NCBI GenBank assembly: GCA_039090855.1
Contig: CM077034.1
Span: 9,192,984 to 9,256,983 of the forward strand
Source: Macrothele yani
Lineage: Eukaryota; Arthropoda; Arachnida; Araneae; Macrothelidae
Length of the DNA stretch: 64,000 bases
Direction of reading: 5' to 3'
Below the pieces are notes generated by a model. It was not told where the DNA came from and did not search any database. It saw only the letters and a list, made by a program, of their open reading frames with translations. This document shows positions 9,476-21,089 of the stretch, one piece after another. Both the position numbers and the translations under genes were made by a program. Position 1 is the stretch's first letter. The number at the start of each line of letters is the position of its first letter.

Positions 9476-11112
9476 AGAATAAATTACTCACCACGAAGGA
9501 GTATGGGCCAAATGAATTGCTCACCAGGAAGAAGTGCAAGCCAAATGAATGGCTCACCAGGATGGAGCACGGGCCAAATGAATTGCTCACCAGGAAGAAG
9601 TACAAGCCGAATTAATTGCTCAGAAAGAAGGAGCATGGGCCGGATGAATTGCTCAGCAGGAAGGAGCATGGGCCGGATGAACTGCTGATCAGGTAGGAGC
9701 ATGAGCCGAATGAATTGCTCGGCGGGAAGGAGCGTGGGCCGTATGAATTGCTCACCAGGAAGCAGCACGGGCCAAATGAATGGCTCCCCAGGATGGAGCA
9801 TTGGCCAAATGAATTGCTCACCAGGAAGAAGTACAAGCCAAATAAATTGCTCAGCAGGAAGGAACATGGCCGAATGAATTACTCAGCAGGAAGGAGCATG
9901 GGCCGAATGAATTGCTCGGCAAGAAGAAGCATGGGCCGAATGAAGTGCTCACCGGCTAGGAGCATGGGCAGAATGAATTGCCCGGCAGGAAGAAGCATGT
10001 GCCGTAAGAATTGCTCAGTAGGAATTAGCACGGGCCAAATGAATGGCTCACCAGGATGGAGCATGGGCCAAATGAATTGTTCACCCGGAAGAATTACAAG
10101 CCAAATAAATTGCTCAGAAGGAAGGGGCGTGGGCCGAATGAATTGCTCACCAGAAAGAAGTACAAGCCAAATAAATTGCTCAGAAGGAAGGAGCATGGGC
10201 CGAATGAATTGCTCAGCCGGAAGGAACATGGGCGAAATGAATTGCTCGGGAGGAAGAAGCATGGGCTGAATGAACTGCTCACCGCGGGTTGGAGCATGGG
10301 CCGAATGAATTGCTGGGCAGGAAGGAGCGTGGGTCGTATGAATTGCTCACCAGGAAGCAGCACAAGCCAAATAAATTGCTCAGAAGGAAGGAGCGTGGGC
10401 CGAATGAATTGCTCAGCCGGAAGGAACATGGGCGAAATGAATTGCTCGGCAGGAAGAAGCATGGGCTGAATGAACTGTTCACCGCGGGTTGGAGCATGGG
10501 CCGAATGAATTGCTCGGCAGGAAGGAGCGTGGGTCGTATGAATTGCTCACCAGGAAGCAGCACAAGCCAAATAAATTGCTCAGAAGGAAGGAGCGTGGGC
10601 CGAATGAATTGCTCAGCCGGAAGGAACATGGGCGAAATGAATTGCTCGGCAGGAAGAAGCATGGGCTGAATGAACTGTTCACCGGGTTGGAGCATGGGCC
10701 GAATGAATTGCTCGGCAGGAAGGAGCGTGGGTCGTATGAATTGCTCACCAGGAAGCAGCACAAGCCAAATAAATTGCTCAGAAGGAAGGAGCATGGGCCG
10801 AATGAATTGCTCAGCCGGAAGGAACATGGGCGAAATGAATTGCTCGGCAGGAAGAAGCATGGGCTGAATGAACTGTTCACCGGGTTGGAGCATGGGCCGA
10901 ATGAATTGCTCGGCAGGAAGGAGCGTGGGTCGTATGAATTGCTCACCAGGAAGCAGCACAAGCCAAATAAATTGCTCAGCCGGAAGGAGCATGATGCCGA
11001 ATGAATTGCTCAGCAGGAAGGAGCATGGGCCGAATGAATTGCTCAGCCGGAAGGAGCATGGGCCGAATGTATTGCTCAGCAGGAATGAGCATGGGCCGAA
11101 TGAATTGCCCAC
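9476..11112. repeat. 33-bp minisatellite, about 49 copies
   Basis: The unit reads approximately GGAGCATGGGCCGAATGAAT followed by TGCTCAGCAGGAA. Because 33 is a multiple of three, several frames on both strands stay open for hundreds of codons, giving 11-residue repeats such as MNCSAGRSMGR on plus or PAEQFIRPMLL on minus. Higher-order structure is visible at about 10275-10970, where blocks of about 190-210 bp (six units with small indels) recur three to four times. Frames shift between blocks and no promoter or splice context is seen, so this is treated as non-coding. Confidence 0.95.
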
Positions 11113-11149
11113 CTTCATAGTAGCATAGCCCCGTGAGCCTTCTTTTCCG

Positions 11150-11371
11150 GGATTTTTTTCTTCGGTTGGAGGTTTGACGACCACCGTGAGCAACCCAGTG
11201 AGCCATAAGCTGTCGCCCGTCCCTAATTTAATGCCACTGGTTCTAGGGAAAGGAGAGAACCAGTCCCGTAAGACAAACACAATATCGATGCCTCACCGGA
11301 ATTCGAACCCGGACCCCTTTCGAACGAATGATCAGAAGCCATCACTTAGATCACTGTGCCACCGGGGCGGC
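11150..11371 (-). mobile_element. SINE-1 copy with 8-bp target duplication
   Basis: Single-body SINE-1 in minus orientation: the T-run is at the left, the tRNA-like head with box B (complement GAATTCGAACCCGG) and box A at the right. CTTTTCCG flanks both sides (11142-11149 and 11372-11379). The body carries several substitutions relative to the array copies, so it is an older insertion. Confidence 0.88.
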
Positions 11372-11499
11372 CTTTTCCGCGCATTACTGTTATTTCTTTT
11401 AATCTGAAAACGTTATCATTTGCTACATGTCTAATATCTTGTGCTCCCAGTGAGTTTCGCACGTTTTTGAACACTACACAGATGAGTTATTACATTATG

Positions 11500-12215
11500 A
11501 CCACGTACCTAATAAGCTGTAGGACCCTCTTCAGCCTCAAAACAGCGACCACTCGGCGAGACATCAATTCTATGAGGTGTTGATAGGTATCCTGGGGTAT
11601 CTGGTACCATAATGTCAAAGCAGGTCCTCCAGTTCCCGTACATTTTTGAGTGGTGGTGAATTATCGAGAACCCGCTTTTCCTAGTCGAAGCACAAATGTC
11701 GGATTGGGTTCATCTCAGGTGAATTTTGGGGGCCAGGGCGTTAACAGAAGTCACCAGCGTGTTTCTGGAACCACTCCTTGACGATTCTAGCATGACGACA
11801 TGGTATTATGCTGTTGGTAATGGCCATCACCAGCAGGGAACACAGTTGCCATGAATGGGTGAACTTGGTGCGCAACGATGTTCAGATACCTGACAGATGT
11901 CAGGGATTGTGCTATCGGGATAATGGGGACTAAAGTGTCCCCCAAGAAAGCATCACCAACAGTGTAACACCGGGATGTTTCCGCCAAACAGTGCATCCAG
12001 GTGCTACAGCCTCCGTTGTTAATCGGCGTATCCGCGCTCGGCGGTCACGTGATGCACCAGGAATCTTGATTCGTCAGACTAGGACACTTTTTTCCCCGAT
12101 CTCGATGATGTTCAGCCCATTTCATGCGTTGTTAGTGGTGCCGTGCTGTGATCAATGGGATCCGGCTGCGTCTTCGGCTTCGCAGGCCCATGCGCAGAAG
12201 ACTACGATCAACTGT
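11500..12215 (-). pseudogene. Tc1-like transposase relic, catalytic and C-terminal part
   Basis: The minus strand reads MGLRSRRRSRIPL (about 12205-12165), SDESRFLVHHV-like sequence (frame corrected), then RYLNIVAHQVHPFMATVFPA, GDGHYQQHNT and MSRRVVAVLRLKR near 11560. QQHNT stands where active enzymes have QQDNA, so the second catalytic Asp is lost. Several stops and frameshifts are present. It belongs with the fragments at 17086-17251 and 20738-20918. Confidence 0.75.
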
Positions 12216-15200
12216 GTATAACGAAGTAAATTTCTCCGTCATTTTTGGTCTACGCCGGGATCCGAACCCGAGTCCGCTTATTCCGGAACAAGTCGCTCTA
12301 CCAACTGAGCTACGCAGACGTTTATTCTGATTGCTATCTGCCTTTATGTCGTGTGCGTCCTGCTGGTAGATACGTCACATCTCCCCCCCCCGAAAGAGGG
12401 CCGGGGGCATGGCCCACGGATCAGCCGTGACCATGAATCGTTGCAGGCAGCCATCCACTGTAGAACGTGCACTTGAGAACTCCCAGTCAATCTGGTGTGT
12501 GGAATGCAACGTCACACACATTTATTTTTCGAAGCGCTGGAGAAGGGATTCTCTGATTTTTCCTATTTCTCGGTGTGGAAATAATATCACACCATTGCGA
12601 GATTTTGAACGGTCGGGTCCTCCGGATAGTTCGGGCGCCATTATAACGAAGTAAATTTCTCCGTCATTTTTGGTGTACGCCGGGAATCGAACCGGAGTCC
12701 GCTTATTCCGGAACAAGTCGCTCTACCAACTGAGCTACGCAGACGTTCATTCTGACTGTAATCTGCCTTTATGTCGTGTGCTTCCTGCTGGCAGGTACGT
12801 CACATCTCCCCTCCCCAGAAGGGCCGGGGGCATGGCCCACGGATCAGCCGTGACCATGAATCGTTGCAGGCAGCCATCCACTGTAGAACGTGCACTTGAG
12901 AACTCCCAGTCAATCTGGTGTGTGGAATGCAACGTCACACACATTTATTTTTCGAAGCGCTGGAGAAGGGATTCCCTGATTTTTCCTATCTCGCGGTGTG
13001 GAAATAACATCACGAAATAACATCACACCACTGCGAGATTTTGAACGGTCGGTTCATCCGGATAGTTCGGGCGCCATTATAACGAAGTAAATTTCTCCGT
13101 CATTTTTGGTCTACGCCGGGATCCGAACCCGAGTCCGCTTATTCCGGAACAAGTCGCTCTACCAACTGAGCTACGCAGACATTTATTCTGATTTCTATCG
13201 GCCTTTATGCTGTCGTGTGCGTCCTGCTGGCAGGTACGTCACATCTCCCCCCCCGAAAGAGGGCCGGGGGCATGGCCCACGGATCAGCCGTGACCATGAA
13301 TCGTTGCAGGCAGCCATCCACTGTAGAACGTGCACTTGAGAACTCCCAGTCAATCTGCTATGTGGAATGCAACGTCACACACATTTATTTTTCGAAGCGC
13401 TGGAGAAGGGATTCCCTGATTTTTCCTATCTCACGGTGTGGAAATAACATCACGAAATAACATCACACCACTGCGAGATTTTGAACGGTCGGTTCATCCG
13501 GATAGTTCGGGCGCCATTATAACGAAGTAAATTTCTCCGTCATTTTTGGTCTACGCCGGGATCCGAACCCGAGTCCGCTTATTCCGGAACAAGTCGCTCT
13601 ACCAACTGAGCTACGCAGACATTTATTCTGATTTCTATCGGCCTTTATGTCGTGTGCGTCCTGCTGGCAGGTACGTCACATCTCCCCCCCCGAAAGAGGG
13701 CCGGGGGCATGGCCCACGGATCAGCCGTGACCATGAATCGTTGCAGGCAGCCATCCACTGTAGAACGTGCACTTGAGAACTCCCAGTCAATCTGCTGTGT
13801 GGAATGCAACGTCACACACATTTATTTTTCGAAGCGCTGGAGAAGGGATTCCCTGATTTTTCCTATCTCACGGTGTGGAAATAACATCACGAAATAACAT
13901 CACACCACTGCGAGATTTTGAACGGTCGGTTCATCCGGATAGTTCGGGCGCCATTATAACGAAGTAAATTTCTCCGTCATTTTTGGTCTACGCCGGGATC
14001 CGAACCCGAGTCCGCTTATTCCGGAACAAGTCGCTCTACCAACTGAGCTACGCAGACATTTATTCTGATTTCTATCGGCCTTTATGTCGTGTGCGTCCTG
14101 CTGGCAGGTACGTCACATCTCCCCCCGAAAGAGGGCCTGGGGCATGGCCCACGGGTCAATCCGTGACCATGAATCGTTGCAGGCAGCCATCCACTGTAGA
14201 ACGTGCACTTGAGAACTCCCAGTCAATCTGGTGTGTGGAATGCAACGTCACACACATTTATCTTTCGAAGCGCTGGAGAAGGTATTCTCTGATTTTTCCT
14301 ATCTCGCGGTGTGGAAAGAACATCACACCATTGCGAGATTTTTGAACGGTCGGGTCATCCGGATAGTTCGGGCGCCATTATAACGAAGTAAATTTCTCCG
14401 TCATTTTTGGTCTACGCCGGGATCCGAACCCGAGTCCGCTTATTCCGGAACAAGTCGCTCTACCAATTGAGCTACGCAGACGTTCATTCTGATTTCTATC
14501 GGCCTTTATGTCGTGTGCGTCCTGCTGGCAGGTACGTCACATCTCCCCCCCTGAAAGAGGGCCGGGGGCATGGCCCACGGGTCAGCCGTGACCATGAATC
14601 GTTGCAGGCAGCCATCCACTGTAGAACGTGCACTTGAGAACTCCCAGTCAATCTGCTGTGTGGAATGCAACGTCACACACATTTATCTTTCGAAGCGCTG
14701 GAGAAGGGATTCCCTGATTTTTCCTATCTCGCGGTGTGGAAATAACATCACACCATTGCGAGATTTTGAACGGTCGGGTCATCCGGATAGTTCGGGCGCC
14801 ATTATAACGAAGTAAATTTCTCCGTCATTTTTGGTCTACGCCGGGATCCGAACCCGAGTCCGCTTATTCCGGAACAAGTCGCTCTACCAACTGAGCTACG
14901 CAGACATTTATTCTGATTTCTATCGGCCTTTATGTCGTGTGCGTCCTGCTGGCAGGTACGTCACATCTCCCCCCGAAAGAGGGCCGGGGGCATGGCCCAC
15001 GGATCAGCCGTGACCATGAATCGTTGCAGGCAGCCATCCACTGTAGAACGTGCACTTGAGAACTCCCAGTCAATCTGCTGTGTGGAATGCAACATCACAC
15101 ATTTTTATTTTTCGAAGCGCTGGAGAAGGTATTCTCTGATTTTTCCTATCTCGCGGTGTGGAAAGAACATCACACCATTGCGAGATTTTTGAACGGTCGA

Positions 15201-17085
15201 GTCATCCGGATAGTTCGGGCGCCATTATAACGAAGTAAATTTCTCCGTCATTTTTGGTCTACGCCGGGATCCGAACCCGAGTCCGCTTATTCCGGAACAA
15301 GTCGCTCTACCAATTGAGCTACGCAGACGTTCATTCTGATTTCTATCGGCCTTTATGTCGTGTGCGTCCTGCTGGCAGGTACGTCACATCTCCCCCCCCC
15401 TGAAAGAGGGCCGGGGGCATGGCCCACGGGTCAGCCGTGACCATGAATCGTTGCAGGCAGCCATCCACTGTAGAACGTGCACTTGAGAACTCCCAGTCAA
15501 TCTGCTGTGTGGAATGCAACGTCACACACATTTATCTTTCGAAGCGCTGGAGAAGGGATTCCCTGATTTTTCCTATCTCGCGGTGTGGAAATAACATCAC
15601 ACCATTGCGAGATTTTGAACGGTCGGGTCATCCGGATAGTTCGGGCGCCATTATAACGAAGTAAATTTCTCCGTCATTTTTGGTCTACGCCGGGAATCGA
15701 ACCGGAGTCCGCTTATTCCGGAACAAGTCGCTCTACCAACTGAGCTACGCAGACGTTCATTCTGATTGCTATCTGCCTTTATGTCGTGTGCGTCCTGCTG
15801 GCAGGTACGTCACATATCTCCCCCCGAAAGAGGGCCGGGGGCATGGCCCACGGGTCAGCCGTGACCATGAATCGTTGCAGGCAGCCATCCACTGTAGAAC
15901 GTGCACTTGAGAACTCCCAGTCAATCTGGTGTGTGGAATGCAACGTCACACACATTTATTTTTCGAAGCGCTGGAGAAGGGATTCTCTGATTTTTCCTAT
16001 TTCTCGGTGTGGAAATAATATCACACCACTGCGAGATTTTGAACGGTCGGTTCATCCGGATAGTTCGGGCGCCATTATAACGAAGTAAATTTCTCCGTCA
16101 TTTTTGGTCTACGCCGGGATCCGAACCCGAGTCCGCTTATTCCGGAACAAGTCGCTCTACCAATTGAGCTACGCAGACGTTCATTCTGATTTCTATCGGC
16201 CTTTATGTCGTGTGCGTCCTGCTGGCAGGTACGTCACATCTCCCCCCCCTGAAAGAGGGCCGGGGGCATGGCCCACGGGTCAGCCGTGACCATGAATCGT
16301 TGCAGGCAGCCATCCACTGTAGAACGTGCACTTGAGAACTCCCAGTCAATCTGCTGTGTGGAATGCAACGTCACACACATTTATCTTTCGAAGCGCTGGA
16401 GAAGGGATTCCCTGATTTTTCCTATCTCGCGGTGTGGAAATAACATCACACCATTGCGAGATTTTGAACGGTCGGGTCATCCGGATAGTTCGGGCGCCAT
16501 TATAACGAAGTAAATTTCTCCGTCATTTTTGGTCTACGCCGGGAATCGAACCGGAGTCCGCTTATTCCGGAACAAGTCGCTCTACCAACTGAGCTACGCA
16601 GACGTTCATTCTGATTGCTATCTGCCTTTATGTCGTGTGCGTCCTGCTGGCAGGTACGTCACATATCTCCCCCCGAAAGAGGGCCGGGGGCATGGCCCAC
16701 GGGTCAATCCGTGACCATGAATCGTTGCAGGCAGCCATCCACTGTAGAACGTGCACTTGAGAACTCCCAGTCAATCTGGTGTGTGGAATGCAACGTCACA
16801 CACATTTATTTTTCGAAGCGCTGGAGAAGGGATTCTCTGATTTTTCCTATTTCTCGGTGTGGAAATAATATCACACCACTGCGAGATTTTGAACGGTCGG
16901 TTCATCCGGATAGTTCGGGCGCCATTATAACGAAGTAAATTTCTCCGTCATTTTTGGTCTACGCCGGGATCCGAACCCGAGTCCGCTTATTCCGGAACAA
17001 GTCGCTCTACCAACTGAGCTACGCAGACGTTCATTCTGATTGCTATCTGCCTTTATGTCGTGTGCGTCCTGCTGGCAGGTACGTC
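12216..17085 (-). repeat. SINE-2 tandem array with 12 tRNA-like heads
   Basis: Twelve minus-strand tRNA-like heads begin near 12248, 12671, 13108, 13548, 13985, 14409, 14833, 15257, 15682, 16106, 16531 and 16955. Spacing is 423-440 bp, mostly 424 or 437. Each unit has the 72-nt head with boxes A and B, then a conserved body. Variants cluster: GGGATCCGAACCCGAG heads versus GGGAATCGAACCGGAG heads (12671, 15682, 16531), and units from 14409 to 16955 show a two-unit alternation of about 849 bp. The array interrupts the outer Tc1 element, and no target duplication was recognised. Confidence 0.92.
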
Positions 17086-17251
17086 ACAGGGGTGCTATGA
17101 TAGATTGCCCTGATCGCCATTGTTGTAGAGACTGGTGATTTGTCTCACTGTGTGTGGCCCTGTGGTCCCTGTGAAGAATGCTGGACAGTCTCCGCTCCCC
17201 TCTGGCATCAGTGAGCTACGGATGGCACACGGCTGGACGATGTTTCGTTCT
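17086..17251 (-). pseudogene. Tc1-like transposase relic, middle fragment
   Basis: Minus-strand translation includes GPHTVRQITSLYNNGDQGNL preceded by a degraded LTDARGERRLSSI-like segment. This corresponds to the second DNA-binding region and linker of Tc1 transposases and fits between the fragments at 20738-20918 and 11500-12215. The 12 bases at its right edge (17252-17263) are the target duplication of the expanded SINE-1. Confidence 0.62.
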
Positions 17252-17263
17252 TTGCCCATCTGT

Positions 17264-20200
17264 TTTTTTTTTTTTGATTGGAGGTTTAACGACCACCGTG
17301 AGCAACTCAATGGGCTATAAGCAGTCGCCCGTCCCTAATTTAGGGTCACTGGTTCCAGCGAAGGGAGAGAGCCAGTGCCGTAAGACAAACACAACATCCA
17401 TTCATTGATTGATTGGAGGTTTAACGACCACCGTGAGCAACTCAATGGGCTATAAGCAGTCGCCCGTCCCTAATTTAGGGTCACTGGTTCCAGCGAAGGG
17501 AGAGAGCCAGTGCCGTAAGACAAACACAACATCCATTCATTCATTGATTGGAGGTTTAACGACCACCGTGAGCAACTCAATGGGCTATAAGCAGTCGCCC
17601 GTCCCTAATTTAGGGTCACTGGTTCCAGCGAAGGGAGAGAGCCAGTGCCGTAAGACAAACACAACATCCATTCATTCATTGATTGGAGGTTTAACGACCA
17701 CCGTGAGCAACTCAATGGGCTATAAGCAGTCGCCCGTCCCTAATTTAGGGTCACTGGTTCCAGGGAAGGGAGAGAGCCAGTGCCGTAAGACAAACACAAC
17801 ATCCATTCATTCATTGATTGGAGGTTTAACGACCACCGTGAGCAACTCAATGGGCTATAAGCAGTCGCCCGTCCCTAATTTAGGGTCACTGGTTCCAGGG
17901 AAGGGAGAGAGCCAGTGTAGTAAGACAAGCACAACATCCATTCATTCATTGATTGGAGGTTTAACGACCACCGTGAGCAACGCAATGGGCTATAAGCAGT
18001 CGCCCGTCCCTAATTTAGGGTCACTGGTTCCAGGGAAGGAAGAGAGCCAGTGCCGTAAGACAAACACAACATCCATTCATTGATTGATTGGAGGTTTAAC
18101 GACCACCGTGAGCAACTCAATGGGCTATAAGCAGTCGCCCGTCCCTAATTTAGGGTCACTGGTTCCAGGGAAGGGAGAGAGCCAGTGCCGTAAGACAAAC
18201 ACAACATCCATTCATTGATTGATTGGAGGTTTAACGACCACCGTGAGCAACTCAATGGGCTATAAGCAGTCGCCTGTCTCTAATTTAGGGTCACTGGTTC
18301 CAGGGAAGGGAGAGAGCCAGTGCCGTAAGACAAACACAACATCCATTCATTGATTGATTGGAGGTTTAACGACCACCGTGAGCAACTCAATGGGCTATAA
18401 GCAGTCGCCCGTCCCTAATTTAGGGTCACTGGTTCCAGGGAAGGGAGAGAGCCAGTGCCGTAAGACAAACACAACATCCATTCATTGATTGATTGGAGGT
18501 TTAACGACCACAGTGAGCAACTCAATGGGCTATAAGCAGTCGCCCGTCCCTAATTTAGGGTCACTGGTTCCAGCGAAGGGAGAGAGCCAGTGCCGTAAGA
18601 CAAACACAACATCCATTCATTCATTGATTGGAGGTTTAACAACCACCGTGAGCAACTCAATGGGCTATAAGCAGTCGCCCGTCCCTAATTTAGGGTCACT
18701 GGTTCCAGGGAAGGGAGAGAGCCAGTGCCGTAAGACAAACACAACATCCATTCATTCATTGATTGGAGGTTTAACGACCACCGTGAGCAACTCAATGGGC
18801 TATAAGCAGTCGCCCGTCCCTAATTTAGGGTCACTGGTTCCAGGGAAGGGAGAGAGCCAGTGCCGTAAGACAAACACAACATCCATTCATTGATTGATTG
18901 GAGGTTTAACGACCACCGTGAGCAACTCAATGGGCTATAAGCAGTCGCCCGTCCCTAATTTAGGGTCACTGGTTCCAGGGAAGGGAGAGAGCCAGTGCCG
19001 TAAGACAAACACAACATCCATTCATTGATTGATTGGAGGTTTAACGACCACAGTGAGCAACTCAATGGGCTATAAGCAGTCGCCCGTCCCTAATTTAGGG
19101 TCACTGGTTCCAGGGAAGGGAGAGAGCCAGTGCCGTAAGACAAACACAACATCCATTCATTGATTGATTGGAGGTTTAACGACCACCGTGAGCAACTCAA
19201 TGGGCTATAAGCAGTCGCCCGTCCCTAATTTAGGGTCACTGGTTCCAGGGAAGGGAGAGAGCCAGTGCCGTAAGACAAACACAACATCCATTCATTGATT
19301 GATTGGAGGTTTAACGACCACCGTGAGCAACTCAATGGGCTATAAGCAGTCGCCCGTCCCTAATTTAGGGTCACTGGTTCCAGCGAAGGGAGAGAGCCAG
19401 TGCCGTAAGACAAACACAACATCCATTCATTCATTGATTGGAGGTTTAACGACCACCGTGAGCAACTCAATGGGCTATAAGCAGTCGCCCGTCCCTAATT
19501 TAGGGTCACTGGTTCCAGGGAAGGGAGAGAGCCAGTGCCGTAAGACAAACACAACATCCATTCATTCATTGATTGGAGGTTTAACGACCACCGTGAGCAA
19601 CTCAATGGGCTATAAGCAGTCGCCCGTCCCTAATTTAGGGTCACTGGTTCCAGGGAAGGGAGAGAGCCAGTGCCGTAAGACAAACACAACATCCATTCAT
19701 TGATTGATTGGAGGTTTAACGACCACCGTGAGCAACTCAATGGGCTATAAGCAGTCGCCCGTCCCTAATTTAGGGTCACTGGTTCCAGGGAAGGGAGAGA
19801 GCCAGTGCCGTAAGACAAACACAACATCCATTCATTGATTGATTGGAGGTTTAACGACCACCGTGAGCAACTCAATGGGCTATAAGCAGTCGCCCGTCCC
19901 TAATTTAGGGTCACTGGTTCCAGGGAAGGGAGAGAGCCAGTGCCGTAAGACAAACACAACATCCATTCATTGATTGATTGGAGGTTTAACGACCACCGTG
20001 AGCAACTCAATGGGCTATAAGCAGTCGCCCGTCCCTAATTTAGGGTCACTGGTTCCAGGGAAGGGAGAGAGCCAGTGCCGTAAGACAAACACAACATCCA
20101 TTCATTGATTGATTGGAGGTTTAACGACCACCGTGAGCAACTCAATGGGCTATAAGCAGTCGCCCGTCCCTAATTTAGGGTCACTGGTTCCAGGGAAGGG

Positions 20201-20725
20201 AGAGAGCCAGTGCCGTAAGACAAACACAACATCCATTCATTCATTGATTGGAGGTTTAACGACCACCGTGAGCAACTCAATGGGCTATAAGCAGTCGCCC
20301 GTCCCTAATTTAGGGTCACTGGTTCCAGGGAAGGGAGAGAGCCAGTGCCCTAAGACAAACACAACATCCATTCATTCATTGATTGGAGGTTTAACGACCA
20401 CCGTGAGCAACTCAATGGGCTATAAGCAGTCGCCCGTCCCTAATTTAGGGTCACTGGTTCCAGGGAAGGGAGAGAGCCAGTGCCGTAAGACAAACACAAC
20501 ATCCATTCATTCATTGATTGGAGGTTTAACGACCACCGTGAGCAACTCAATGGGCTATAAGCAGTCGCCCGTCCCTAATTTAGGGTCACTGCTTTCAGGG
20601 AAGGGAGAAAGCCAGTGCCGTAAGACAAAACACAACATCCATGCCTCACCGGGATTCGAACCCGGACCCCTTACGGACGAATGATCATAGGCCAGTGCCT
20701 TAGACCACTGCGCCACCGGGGCGGC
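17264..20725 (-). mobile_element. SINE-1 with its 135-bp body amplified to 25 copies, 12-bp target duplication
   Basis: TTGCCCATCTGT occurs immediately outside both ends (17252-17263 and 20726-20737). Inside are a T-run, 25 body units of exactly 135 bp (GAGGTTTAACGACC at 17281, 17416 and every 135 bases to 20521) and one tRNA-like head at about 20640-20725. Units differ by single substitutions (GCGAAGGG or GGGAAGGG, CATTCATT or CATTGATT), and these variants repeat with an 810-bp (six-unit) period. A unit of 45 codons explains the long open frames. The insertion splits the outer Tc1 coding sequence. Confidence 0.93.
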
Positions 20726-20737
20726 TTGCCCATCTGT

Positions 20738-20918
20738 GCACCACGTTTGATACGTACTCACTACAGCGAACAGCCCACAAGTCGCGCCGTTTCCGGGATC
20801 GTAGTTCCGAGGCGCCGTGCCATCATAATTTATCTTTTATCAAACTCCGATAAATCGTCAGCTTATCCCATTCTGACTCCGAACTCTCTACCAACCTAAG
20901 TGTGGCCCTCGGGTTGTA
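20738..20918 (-). pseudogene. Tc1-like transposase relic, N-terminal fragment
   Basis: Minus-strand frames give DDLSEFDKR, MMARRLGTTIPETARLVGC and STYQTWCTDGQ, the helix-turn-helix pattern of a Tc1 subfamily (known form: E(T)ARLVGCS, then STYQKW). It is interrupted after TDGQ by the SINE-1 at 17264-20725 and continues on its far side. Confidence 0.72.
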
Positions 20919-21089
20919 TATACACTGAGTGGCCACTTTATTATGACCACCTGACAGTTTTAAGCAAATGAGCTACGGCTGTACGCTGTTGCCGCCAGAG
21001 AGCGAAGCTAGTATAAAAAGGGAAAGCTTAGTGCTTGCGACAGTAGTAGAAGTGATTTTTGGGGGACGAGATGGGTAAAAAAATGCGAT

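Noticed and set aside
10279..11280. A 333-codon minus-strand frame with PAEQFIRPMLL repeats
   Set aside because: It is a translation of the 33-bp minisatellite; alternative frames are equally open and the frame switches at small indels.
12248..17026. A cluster of twelve genuine tRNA genes
   Set aside because: Heads are embedded in identical 424-437 bp units with SINE bodies, the anticodon arm does not form a standard 5+7+5 arm, and no T-run terminator follows each head.
17409..20684. Open frames of 134-224 codons in the 135-bp SINE-1 bodies
   Set aside because: The unit is 45 codons long and stop-free in one frame. The sequence is a SINE body bounded by target duplications.
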